A stretch of DNA of 64,000 nt. It comes from Colius striatus (Eukaryota; Chordata; Aves; Coliiformes; Coliidae). The translations under genes were made by a program, and so were the position numbers. The notes below the pieces were generated by a model, which was not told the origin of the DNA, did no database searches, and saw only the letters and a program-made list of their open reading frames with translations. The stretch lies in the NCBI RefSeq assembly GCF_028858725.1, contig NC_084760.1:93369867-93433866 (forward strand), in the 5' to 3' direction. This document shows, in pieces, positions 1 through 8,705 of this stretch. Numbering within the stretch: position 1 is the first letter of the stretch; each line of letters begins with the position of its first letter.

Positions 1-274
1 CACACAAATCTCCCAACAGCAGTAACCAAAAAGCACTTCACCTGACATCACGTACTACCCTGACATACGACACATTTGCAGGCATCTTTTAAGGTACCAA
101 TTTCCAATGTAACTAGTGTTGTAAAATCAGGTCCCGGACTGCAGACTAAAGAACTCACCTGACCGTGGAATTAGAGGGTGTCTCCGAAAAATGTCTGCTG
201 CACGCTGGGTCTCCTACACTTCCACTGGTTGGATGAGGATTTGGAAAGCCTGTCCCGCCTGAGCCACCAAATTC
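1..274 (-). repeat. ERV 5' leader / start of internal region (copy 1)
   Basis: On the minus strand this follows the LTR at 275-848 and runs off the left edge, so the body of this provirus lies outside the window. The same sequence recurs at 4270-4543 with only a handful of substitutions and one single-base indel. A candidate primer-binding site starting TGG lies at 252-269, five bases after the LTR terminus. I see no gag reading frame in this short piece. The ERV assignment rests on LTR plus primer-site geometry, not on protein homology. Confidence 0.7.
252..269 (-). other. Putative retroviral primer-binding site (copy 1)
   Basis: Read on the minus strand, these 18 bases start TGGTGGC and lie five bases beyond the inferred LTR 3' end, the usual place for the site where a tRNA 3' CCA end primes reverse transcription. 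I did not identify the matching tRNA. The corresponding site of copy 2 (about 4522-4539) differs by one base. Confidence 0.5.
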
Positions 275-848
275 TGGTACCAAAGTCTGGGATGAAAAAC
301 CACTCACCAAAACACTTTTCATAGTTTAGAAAGCCAACATTGGTTTATAGCAGCACTGGGGGCAGGGAGGACCTCTCCTCCTAACGTGCACCTCCAGAAA
401 CCAAAGAGCACTCCTTATATACCTCATAGAACACGAATTACCTGCCTACCTAATACCCGGTGACATTTAACACGATTCGAGTCAAGAGCTAAGGAACACA
501 GTCATATATGTTTAGCATGCACCTCTTTTAGCTCATTATGACACTTCAGGGGTGTCAAGGTGTAACTTTAGCATTCATTTTACAAGTAATGAGGCAAAGG
601 TCTCACTCTGGAGACTGTGGCCTTTCTGAAACTCTTTTGAAACTGTTTGCCTGCTCGGTCCAGTGGTTTATAGCCATACCAGAACTGACTTGCCCCATAA
701 AGCCCCCATCCCTCTGCTGCTTCTCATGCTGATCCTGCAGCCTTCTCCTCCCACAGCAGACAAGAAGGGGACAGTGGCACCTTTAACCCTTTGCATGCAA
801 TTCTCACATCTTTCATTCCCTTACTGTGCTCACTCAACTGGAAGCCCA
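275..848 (-). repeat. ERV LTR, copy 1 (574 bp)
   Basis: On the minus strand this begins TGGGCTTCC at 848 and ends CA at 275, so it has the TG...CA termini of an LTR. A TATA box (TATATAAGG on the minus strand, 413-421) sits inside, with a CTATAAA-type putative polyadenylation signal further on near 340-350. The second copy at 4544-5117 has exactly the same length and about 2% divergence. Homology between the copies stops precisely at the 848/5117 terminus, which fits an integration boundary. It is the 5' LTR of a provirus continuing leftwards out of the window. Confidence 0.8.
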
Positions 849-1736
849 CACCGTAAAAATAGTGCTCACAGGGACACATAACATGGGGAAGAGATGGTCC
901 TCAGTCTCACTGTGGGACCTTCCTTTGAGCAGCTGAGGTCCATTCTTGTTTTCGGCCACCTGCCAACAAGAACAAGAAATCACATCCAAGCAAAAAGCAG
1001 ATGTCAGGTCTCCCAAATCCTGGGCTAATCCCATAGCCATTGGGCTATGAAAAACATATGGCCAACTCTGTCTTGGGCTACCTTGGTCATTTTTTTTGTG
1101 TGGATGCTGCCCAGAAGCTTGAGTTCCCAAGCACCATCTTTCCTCCCTGTGGTGTGGTGTGGCCATTAATCATCCTGCCTGCATGGATGCCATCATAAAA
1201 AGCTTTGCTGCCAAAGGAATAGAAAGCACCAGCTGCAACACTGGAAATGTTCAAGAGCACGAAGCAGGAGAGAAAGTGGGAAAGTTCATGCTCTGACATA
1301 TGTATGTGCCAGTCCCAAGCTATAGCGTAATGGAGAAGGAGTTTAGCTAAGGCTAGCAGTTTCCCCATCTGAAGCTCTAATCTCAAATACATCTTGTCCC
1401 CACATAGGCTTGAAAGTAAGGTGTGACTGCCGACTAGAGCACCACACTACTCTGGCCCTGTGGCAGACGACCACACTCTTGGGGTGGCAGATACCTGCCC
1501 TAGACATGCAAGCAGTCTGGGTATCCTCTGGCCCAGCACAACTGCCAAAGTATGCATTGAGAAGCACGAGACATCAACTCGAGAGTCTGGATAGGTTTTC
1601 AAGAACTCAAACTGGAAGCCAACAAAAGAAAAGCTGAAAATAAGATGTTTTCAGTAAAGCTGTAGCACTCTCTCCAGGTGTTAGGTGAACGTTTGCAGGG
1701 GACTAGCAGCCCTGGAAATGGAAGTCCTCTTGTTGC
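849..1736. other. Unassigned spacer between two LTRs
   Basis: No gene or repeat is recognised with confidence. On the minus strand this stretch lies immediately downstream of the diverged LTR at 1737-2345, so it may be leader or degenerate internal sequence of that older element. Minus-strand open frames (for example 1087-1392, with one hydrophobic stretch) are short, lack recognisable retroviral motifs and are probably fortuitous. Confidence 0.4.
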
Positions 1737-2345
1737 TGACACCGGTAACAAAACAATCACTCTCCAAACCAGTTTTTATAGTTTGGAAAGCCGACATCAG
1801 TTTATTGCATCTCTCATCCTAACATGCACCCTAGGAAACAAAAGAGCACTCCTCACATACGTCACAAAACATGAATTACCCACCTCCCTATATGCATGCA
1901 ATGCAAAGTGATGCTTAACGTGATTTCGGTGGACGGTTAAGGAACACAGTCATATAGAGAACACAAACACTTGGCCTGCAGGGCCATGACCTTGGACTTT
2001 CCCCTTGTTGAATGTAATTTGTGTGTTGAGCTTGCTACAAATATATCTCTCCCTGGTAAGGGCACAGGCCAGTCGGGCATACAGAAATTAATGGCTTAAA
2101 CCCCCGCTTTCCAATCCCAGATCTCATAGTTTGGAAGAGAGGCCTGTTCTCCTCTCTCCCCATGGCACCAATAATATTTTGTTTACTTAAACTACCTTTA
2201 CCAGCATTTAACACCGAATATGGAGCTCCAATAGCTACTAAAATGTCTCTTTCCCAATTTTATTGTAAGCAGGGGGCTCCATTGGGAATGCTTTCAAGCC
2301 TTCACCTGGTCCCCTTCAGTCAGTGTCAGATGTCTCTGCACAACT
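1737..2345 (-). repeat. Diverged LTR of the same ERV superfamily (copy 3)
   Basis: The part from about 1760 to 1960 aligns by eye to copies 1 and 2 on the same strand. Shared blocks include the segment around the polyadenylation signal (AATAAACTG on the minus strand, 1797-1805), the segment ending GAGCACTCCT, the ATGAATTACC block and the TTAAGGAACACAGTCATATA block. The minus-strand TATA box of the younger copies is not preserved here. From about 1960 to 2345 the sequence differs from copies 1 and 2, as expected of a different U3. Both outer boundaries are approximate and no target-site duplication was identified. Confidence 0.6.
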
Positions 2346-2544
2346 AGGGTAACATCTGATTCCAGTCCTGCCTTTTCATTCACTTTTCCCGTGTTTCTCT
2401 TTCGTGAACAAAGCCCCCTAATTAGGACTCACAGAGGTAGGTGTAAGAAGTTAACTGCCAGCCAGACACTTGTTTCTGTTACTATTTCAGGGGTGGGTTT
2501 TTTTGTCTTTTGCTCACTGTAGGATGTTGTGTGGTTGATCCCAG
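2346..2544. other. Spacer between the copy 3 LTR and the protamine-like gene promoter
   Basis: No gene or repeat is recognised. The stretch separates the diverged LTR from the first CRE-like motif of the promoter. Confidence 0.4.
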
Positions 2545-2659
2545 GCGTCACTGCGATGGAGGCCACGCGTAGCAGGGCGATCGATGTGCGGGCCTTGTGA
2601 TGTCACTGCCGAGACAACTGTGACTGCGGTTGTCACAAAGGGCCTCGCCTCAGCAGCCC
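2545..2659 (+). promoter_or_regulatory. CRE-like cluster upstream of the protamine-like gene
   Basis: A CRE-like TGATGTCA lies at 2598-2605, about 55 bases before the TATA box. Related GTCAC/GTGAC motifs occur at 2545-2551 (GCGTCAC), near 2620 (TGTGACTGC) and near 2631 (TGTCACAAAG). In mammals, spermatid genes such as PRM1, PRM2 and TNP1 are driven by short promoters with a CRE bound by CREM-tau just upstream of a TATA box. The motifs are seen directly; testis-specific control is inference from that precedent. Confidence 0.55.
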
Positions 2660-2667
2660 TATAAAAG
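2660..2667 (+). promoter_or_regulatory. TATA box of the protamine-like gene
   Basis: A canonical TATAAAAG predicts transcription start near 2690, giving a 5' UTR of about 50 nt with no upstream ATG before the start codon at 2741. Spacing to the CRE-like element and to the ATG is typical of a compact germ-cell gene. Confidence 0.75.
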
Positions 2668-2740
2668 CAGGCCGGGGCACACAGAGACAGGATTCCTGGC
2701 AGGACACGGCACCTGACAACTGCACTGCCGCAGGAGCACC

Positions 2741-2920
2741 ATGGCCCGAGCCCAGCGCAGAACAGCTGAGGTCCGGAGCCGACGCGGCCGAGGCCGGAGT
2801 CAAGCCCTGCGCAAACGCAGACGCCAGGATCATGGGGTCAAACAAAGGGCTGCGAAACGCAGCCGCCGTCAGCGGAGGAAGAGCAGCCGCCGCTGTAAGA
2901 TCTGCAGCTGCTGCTGCTGA
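2741..2920 (+). CDS. Small Arg-rich, Cys-tailed protamine-like protein (59 aa, intronless)
   Basis: The predicted product is a sperm-chromatin-type basic protein that would bind and condense DNA in spermatid nuclei. The first ATG after the TATA box lies in a near-perfect Kozak context (ACCATGG); the frame ends at TGA 2918-2920. The 59 residues include 20 Arg and 5 Lys (about 42% basic). The protein begins MARAQRR, like the MARYR start of vertebrate protamines, has Arg clusters around residues 12-19, 24-28 and 40-51, and ends CKICSCCC with five Cys in the last eight residues. Known bird protamine (galline) is intronless, more Arg-rich and, as I recall, lacks Cys, so this is not simply galline. 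A GVK...KR segment near residues 32-40 loosely recalls transition protein 1, but too weakly to assign. CRE/TATA upstream and AATAAA downstream support a real gene of about 370 nt of mRNA. It could also be an unrelated basic nuclear protein or a recently decayed paralogue; family assignment is tentative. Confidence 0.65.
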   Translation: MARAQRRTAEVRSRRGRGRSQALRKRRRQDHGVKQRAAKRSRRQRRKSSRRCKICSCCC

Positions 2921-3037
2921 GCGCGCCCGCAACTGACCAGCCGTGGGGCCAGTGTCCCTGAGACTCCTGGCCACCACCAGCACCGCTGATGCGCTGCCGC
3001 ATCAGTGCCGCCGCAGCACCGCTGCCACAGCTGCAGG

Positions 3038-3043
3038 AATAAA
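3038..3043 (+). terminator. Polyadenylation signal of the protamine-like gene
   Basis: A canonical AATAAA lies 118 nt after the stop codon. A GT-rich stretch (TGGTGTGTGGGTCC, from about 3065) follows at the distance expected of a downstream cleavage element. Cleavage is predicted near 3055-3065, giving a short 3' UTR of about 140 nt. Confidence 0.7.
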
Positions 3044-3060
3044 CCTGCTGCAGTGATGCA

Positions 3061-3831
3061 CTCCTGGTGTGTGGGTCCTTGTCTGTCCCCTGGGGTGGTG
3101 CCCGTGTCTGCTGGGGCTGTGTGTCCCACGGGTGTGTGTCCAGGGCCAGCACACGTCTCCAGGGATGGAGATGCCGCAGCCTGCCTGCCCCTGTGTGGGC
3201 TCTGAGACCCATTTGTGTGTCCCCAGCCTGTCCCCACAGTGCCTCCTGGGCACTGCCAGCCTCTCCAAGGGAGCAGGGGGTTGTCCTGTGGCATGCCTAG
3301 GCATTTGTGGTGGGGGAGGGCTATTTCAAACAGCCAGGATCTTCTGAACAAATGTGTTCCTTTTCTCACCAAGGATGGCCCCAGGCCCGTACAGGCTTTT
3401 TGGAGGTGAGGCCAGGAACTGCCTGTGGCTCCCCCTTTGCACATTCACCTCTTGTCTGTGCTCCTGAAAGACTGGTCTTGCTCACAAAAGATACTCTCGG
3501 TTGAGCCTGGGGAGGGGCAGACCCCCAGGACCTCCGAAGGCCATCACTCCTTTCCTGAAAAGACTTTGACCTCTGCCTGCTCAGGGACGGTGACATCCCC
3601 CCTGTGTGGGTAGGCACTCACAGTACAGAAGGAGGAAAGACCGACTTACAGGTGACACTGATTTCCTCACAAGAAAAGCACTAGAAGGGGCTTAAAACCT
3701 CTCACGCCCACTCACACTCACACTGGCTGTAAAATATTCCACAGAGACACACACTGGCTGTAAAAACAGTGAGGAGAGCAGGCGGGAGTGTGGTGCAGAG
3801 ACCTGGTCTGCCAGTGCAATCATTTAAGTTA
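3061..3831. other. GC-rich flank downstream of the protamine-like gene
   Basis: No gene is recognised. The part to about 3620 is GC-rich, so open frames occur on both strands without recognisable domains and overlap each other freely, as expected by chance. From about 3620 the composition becomes ordinary, with a short imperfect duplication of the phrase CACTGGCTGTAAAA near 3721 and 3751. Confidence 0.5.
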
Positions 3832-4269
3832 CCCCCCGTTACTGCAGCTAAAAATCCTCCTCGAATTCTTATATTCATTCTTGACTATCTCATTTATGGT
3901 AGGTAGATGTCCAGTTATTGCACTGCATACAAGTCTTTCACTTGTTGAAGTTGGTATCTTTTACACAGAAAACAGGTCACACAAAGTATACAGCGGCCAC
4001 CAATGATCACAATCACCACCAGTTTTGTTCCAAAGCCTTGGTAGGCAACCCAGGGGTGAATACTTAAAGATCTGCCTTCAAGAGATTGCCTAGAAGCCAT
4101 CTCCCTGGCCCCCATCAGGCAAGAGTTCAACTCATGTTGGAAAACAATTTAAGCGAGATAACAATAACCGAAGGGATAACAACAATTAATGTAACAGATG
4201 CACAATCCCACAGTGACTCACCCTATGATAGACTGCCCAAGGATTTGTACTCCTGGCTTCCCCACAGTA
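3832..4269 (-). repeat. ERV internal remnant, 3' part (copy 2)
   Basis: On the minus strand this continues directly from the leader of copy 2. It contains an env-like carboxy-terminal frame (3915-4130), followed by a G-run (3832-3837 on the minus strand) that could be a decayed polypurine tract. No gag, protease, polymerase or surface-glycoprotein coding region is present between leader and env-like tail, so several kilobases of a full provirus are missing. No 3' LTR of the copy 1/2 type follows; the left boundary is therefore uncertain. Confidence 0.5.
3915..4130 (-). pseudogene. Putative env transmembrane-subunit C-terminal remnant
   Basis: The open frame carries a tryptophan-containing juxtamembrane segment, then a continuous hydrophobic stretch of about 20 residues (LVVIVIIGG onward), several cysteines, and a short basic tail ending at TAA. 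This order resembles the membrane anchor and cytoplasmic tail of a retroviral Env, and it lies where env would be in a minus-strand provirus. There is no in-frame ATG at its beginning and a stop codon lies just upstream, so it is a fragment, not a complete gene. The identification rests on topology and position, without a homology search. Confidence 0.4.
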
Positions 4270-4543
4270 ACACACAAATCTCCAACAGCAGTAACCAAAA
4301 AGCACTTCACCTGACATCACGTACTACCCTGACATACGACACATTTGCAGGCATCTTTTAAGGTACCAATTTCCAATGTAACTAGTGTTGTAAAATCAGG
4401 TCCCGGACTGCTGACTAAAGAACTCACCTGACCGTGGAATTAGAGGGTGTCTCCGAAAAATATCTGCTGCACGCTGGGTCTCCTACACTTCCACTGGTTG
4501 GATGAGGATTTGGAAAGCCTGTCCTGCCTGAGCCACCAAATTC
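4270..4543 (-). repeat. ERV 5' leader (copy 2)
   Basis: Near-identical to 1-274, differing by a few substitutions and one missing C near 4282. It includes the putative primer-binding site at about 4522-4539. On the minus strand it lies immediately downstream of the LTR at 4544-5117. Confidence 0.7.
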
Positions 4544-5117
4544 TGGTACCAAAGTCTGGGATGAAAAACCACTCACCAAAACACTTTTCATAGTTTAGAA
4601 AGCCAACATTGGTTTATAGCAGCACTGGGGGCAGGGAGGACCTCTCCTCCTAACGTGCACCTCCAGAAACCAAAGAGCACTCCTTATATACCTCACAGAA
4701 CACGAATTACCTGCCTACCTAATACCCGGTGACATTTAACACGATTCGAGTCAAGAGCTAAGGAACACAGTCATATATGTTTAGCATGCACCTCTTTTAG
4801 CTCATTATGACACTTCAGGGGTGTCAAGGTGTAACTTTAGCATTCATTTTACAAGTAATGAGGCAAAGGTCTCACTCTGGAGACTGTGGCCTTTCTGAAA
4901 CTCTTTTGAAAGTGTTTGTCTGCTCGGTCCAGTGGTTTATAGCCAAACCAGAACTGCCTTGCCCCATAAAGCCCCCATCCCTCTGCTGCTTCTCATGCTG
5001 ATCCTGCAGCCTTCTCCTCCCACAGCAGACAAGGAGGGGGCACTGGCACCTTTAACTCTTTGCATGCAATTCTCACATCTTTCATTCCTATACTCTGCTC
5101 ACTCAACTGGAAGCCCA
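4544..5117 (-). repeat. ERV LTR, copy 2 (574 bp)
   Basis: Same length, termini (TG...CA on the minus strand) and orientation as copy 1, with about 2% differences scattered along it. The minus-strand TATATAAGG box is conserved (about 4682-4690). The flanking base string after 5117 (AATAAATAATGG) differs from that after copy 1, which argues for a separate integration event. A target-site duplication cannot be tested because no 3' LTR of this element is found. Confidence 0.8.
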
Positions 5118-7130
5118 AATAAATAATGGCGTTATGAAATAGAGTTAACTGAGGAGAGATCTATGGGAATCTCTGCATCTGGTATCAGTGTCTCAACTGA
5201 GCGGAAAATTGCATGAGGGCAGTTTTGTCACCAATACTTCTTATTCCTGGGCATGCCGACCTCTTGGCAGGGTAAGCAGGGGAACCAATCCTTCTCTTTG
5301 CTGAGGTCATTGGCAGCCAGAGCTGCTGAGAAGTGGACTTGTCCCTTCTGCAAGTGAGCTTAGACCAGGTGCCTGCTTCATGACATGTTGCACATGTTCA
5401 GTTCTTGGCAGCTAATTCGGGATACAATTAATTTTCAATTACCTACAGAGAGCTGACATGGCTCTGACTTCCTGCAACACCGCTGGCTTCGTTCCAGTGC
5501 TGTGGAGGGTGATGCAGAGGACGGGCAGCTCTTGCCTGCCTTGATGCATTGGCAATGGCTATTCCTGCTGCTGCAGAGAAACTGCCTTTGGCATTTCTGA
5601 AAGTGGATGGCTTCATGTTTGCTCACCGGGTCTTGTTTACAGGCACTTTGCCTTATCCCTAACTTTTGCTCTGTCTGAATATGAGATTTATTCCCACCCA
5701 TCCCCATGACAGCTTTGGAAGAGGCCTCATTGCTATTCTCAGCCTCCTCAAGTTGTGTCCCCTCTGTTGTGTCAGCCTGATCCCATGTTATACAGTTGCA
5801 ATTCACAAACTGCTTTTGGAAAGTGTGGTCCTGCTTTACAGTGTCTCTCTAACCACATCAGCTAGTTGCAAGGATCAGTGCCAAGGCTGATAATTCTCTG
5901 CTTCATTAAAGGAACAGCAAATCAATGACCTCTGGGAGAGACCTCAGAGTCCTTTGGTCTTCCTCTTTCTGGATTTGTGTGTGTAGATGCTAATTTCTTC
6001 TCATGCTCCTACTTATCTCAGCGTCTGCTCATTAAGTGAGTCCCAGTATCATTGCTGCTGATCTGAAGAAATGCTCAGATCTCCCACTGAACCTAGAGTC
6101 TGTAGGAGTGGATGGGGTATGATAACTTTCATTATCTCCTTCTCTAACATCAAGAATCCAGTGACCAAAACCATCAGGGAACATGTCGCAAGGAACTTGC
6201 ATTTCCTAGCCAAGGGAAAACATATGGGAATCAATTATCTAGGGTGTGAAACGGTCATGGTTCTCCCAAAGGAAAATACTGTTTAGTTTAATCGTTCTGT
6301 AACTAGTCTTAATTAGTTATCATGCGTCACATTTCTATTCACATCCCCAGGAACCAAAATAGGCCAGTATATAACAGTGTATACTTCCCAGGACAAGAAA
6401 AAAATAGATAAAATTTACTAAGTACAGCAATATTTTTGTTTGAACCAGCTTTCATCTGGCATAGCTTTCATCCTGCATCTCTGTTATGGCTGCCTTGAAG
6501 GTCAGAGCATCATAGCCAGGGAGAACCCTGGTGCAAAGCACCCCTGCACTTTTGCTCTTACTTGCACAACATGGCGAGGGAACCCAGCCCGGGGCTGCAC
6601 TGACCAAGTTTGTTGTTGGTTGTGCTGGTCATATCCAGTTTGCAGCATCTGCAACATGGGTAGAGAGAAGCTGAGTGAAGGCAGATGCCGCAGATGCTAA
6701 GCTGAAGCAGCCAAGACCATTTCTAGACATCAGCAGTTCTTCTGGCCATGCTGCTACTGCTGCGGTATCATCGCTGAAGCTGGATAATTAACTGTAGCCC
6801 TGCTGCTGAAACAGGCAATTATTTTTTCTCCAGTGCCTGTGTGGTTAGTGGCACATACTTTTTTTAGCTGCATAAGAAAAAAGAAGGCCTTCAGACTGAT
6901 GTATCCTTTAGTTTTCAAATACCACTGTTTTGGGTTTTTTTTAATTTAAAAAGAGGAGTTAGTAAAATTTTCTGCCCTCCCTAGTCCACATTCGGCAATG
7001 TTTCTGGACTTACTTATGTACATGAGTCTCCCATGCCCATCTAGAGTTAAATACACTCAATACATCTTGATGGATTCTTAAGCCTGATGCCCAACTCATA
7101 TTTTCTTCATAGCTCTGTATAACACAATTA
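5118..7130. other. Intergenic, no recognised gene
   Basis: Ordinary composition, short fortuitous open frames only. I see no repeat I can name, no RNA gene and no splice-bounded conserved coding segment. Confidence 0.5.
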
Positions 7131-7762
7131 TCATAGAATCATAGAATGACAGAGGTTGGAAGAGACCTTTAGAGATCATCTAGTCCACCCCCTCTGCAGA
7201 AGCAGGTCAACCTAGATAAGGTCGCATAAGAACATGTCCTGACTGGTCTTGAAGACCGCCAAGGAAGGAGACTCCACACCCTCCCTGGGCAGCCTGTGCC
7301 AGGGCTCCCTCGCCTGAACAGTGAAATAGTTTTTTCTTATATTTAAATGGAACTTTTTGTGTTCCAGCTTCATCCCATTACCCCTTGTCCTGTCACTAGC
7401 CTCTACAGAAAAAAAGGGATGACCCAACCTCCTGACATCCACCATTTAGATATTTGTAAATAGGAGTAAGATCACCCTCAGTCTCGTCTTCTCCAGACTA
7501 AACAGCCCCAGTTCCTGCAGCCTTTCCTCGTATGAAAGATGTTTCATTCCCCTGATCATCTTGGTAGCCCTGCACTGGACTCTCTCCAGAAGTTCCCTGT
7601 CCCGCTTGAGCTGAGGAGCCCAGAACTGGACACAATACTCCAGATGAGGCCTCACCAGGGCAGAGTAGAGGGGGAGAAGAACCTTCTCCCACCTGCTGGC
7701 CACACTCTTCCTGATGCATTATCAGGATGCCATTGGCCTTCTTGGCCATGAGGGCACATTAT
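7131..7762 (-). mobile_element. CR1 LINE, 5'-truncated copy with ORF2 C-terminus
   Basis: The left end is the CR1 3' tail (TCATAGAATCATAGAATG, the reverse of ATTCTATG octamers), followed by the very common avian CR1 3' UTR and then the end of ORF2. This is the longest CR1 copy in the window, about 630 bp. The right boundary near 7762 is where recognisable similarity ends and reflects the usual 5' truncation of CR1 insertions. Confidence 0.92.
7446..7703 (-). pseudogene. CR1 ORF2 (reverse transcriptase) C-terminal fragment
   Basis: The frame reads through segments such as [25 protein letters not shown] and [20 protein letters not shown], characteristic of the carboxy-terminal end of the CR1 reverse transcriptase polyprotein. 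It is open over about 85 codons, suggesting a fairly young insertion, but lacks the endonuclease and polymerase core and cannot be active. Confidence 0.88.
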
Positions 7763-8605
7763 TGGATCTAGTGAGGTGATCCTAGCACCTCAAATTGTGA
7801 GTTTCAACAGAAGAGATCTACTACATCTCTGCAGATACTTGAGAGTACAGTTCCTAAGAGATGTCTTTCTTACAGTTTTTGAAGGTTTCCCGTTTCACAG
7901 ATGTTGCTTTTATGATCCTATGTTGCTGCTGTTGCCTTCAGGTGACCAATGCAGTGAGACAAATTCATAGCTGACCTTCAAGTCTGAACACGATGACAAA
8001 ACTGCAGCATTTTACTCTGGCTTTGACTCATGCAATATCCCAACAAATTTTAAGGGAATCCATGTTCCCAAGGGGATCATCACCTAATGCCACATATCAA
8101 ATCCACCTGGAAGGACAAGGGCCATCTCAGATGTGGTCACCACAAAGTATTGGGACACTCACAGGATTTGTCAAAAGAAAATTAGACGATTTACTTGGAA
8201 ACTTGTTTGGAGAGGAACTTCCTTTTGGCTCTTAGTGACAGGTCTGGTCTGAATTCCTTGATCTGTGGGAGGCTCTGAGCAATGTTTGACTCAGTTCAAA
8301 CCAATTTTTATGCATTTTTGTTCCTTACTTAAAGGTCATCAGAACCAGTAGCTCAGACAATTTCCTTGGAGCTGTAGTGTCTGGTCTCAGTGTGGATACA
8401 CATTCTACAACTCTGCCCAAGTGTGTTTTCTTATGTGACCCCTATTCTGTTAATTGGTTTAGAAAAGACTCGTTGGAGAGGTGTACAGCAGAAAGATAAA
8501 AGGCAACAGAGACCATTTGAAACACAAGATATGACTTCCATAGCAGGAAAAAGGGATTATCATGAGTGTGACTGGAGCACATGTAAGCACTGGAATAGAT
8601 GTACA
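7763..8605. other. Intergenic, no recognised gene
   Basis: Short chance open frames only; nothing identifiable. Confidence 0.5.
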
Positions 8606-8705
8606 GAGAGGCTGTGGCGTCTCCATCCTTGGAGACTTTCAAAGCTCATCTGAATGAGGTCTTGAGCAGCCTCTTCTTGCTGGACTTAATTTGAGCAGAG
8701 GCCAG
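8606..8705 (+). mobile_element. CR1 LINE fragment, diverged
   Basis: The phrase GAGGCTGTGGCGTCTCCATC with the following CTTGGAGACTTTCAAAG matches the CR1 segment just before the 3' UTR. The terminal octamers are missing, so it is an older, eroded copy. Confidence 0.65.

Noticed and set aside
1-848. Segmental duplication as the origin of the 1-848 and 4270-5117 pair
   Set aside because: Homology stops exactly at the LTR terminus, which fits separate integrations better; cannot be fully excluded because the left side is cut by the window edge.
2633-3444. Minus-strand frames of 100-191 codons opposite the protamine-like gene
   Set aside because: They are shadows of a GC-rich locus; no domain, and the promoter, Kozak context and AATAAA are all on the plus strand.
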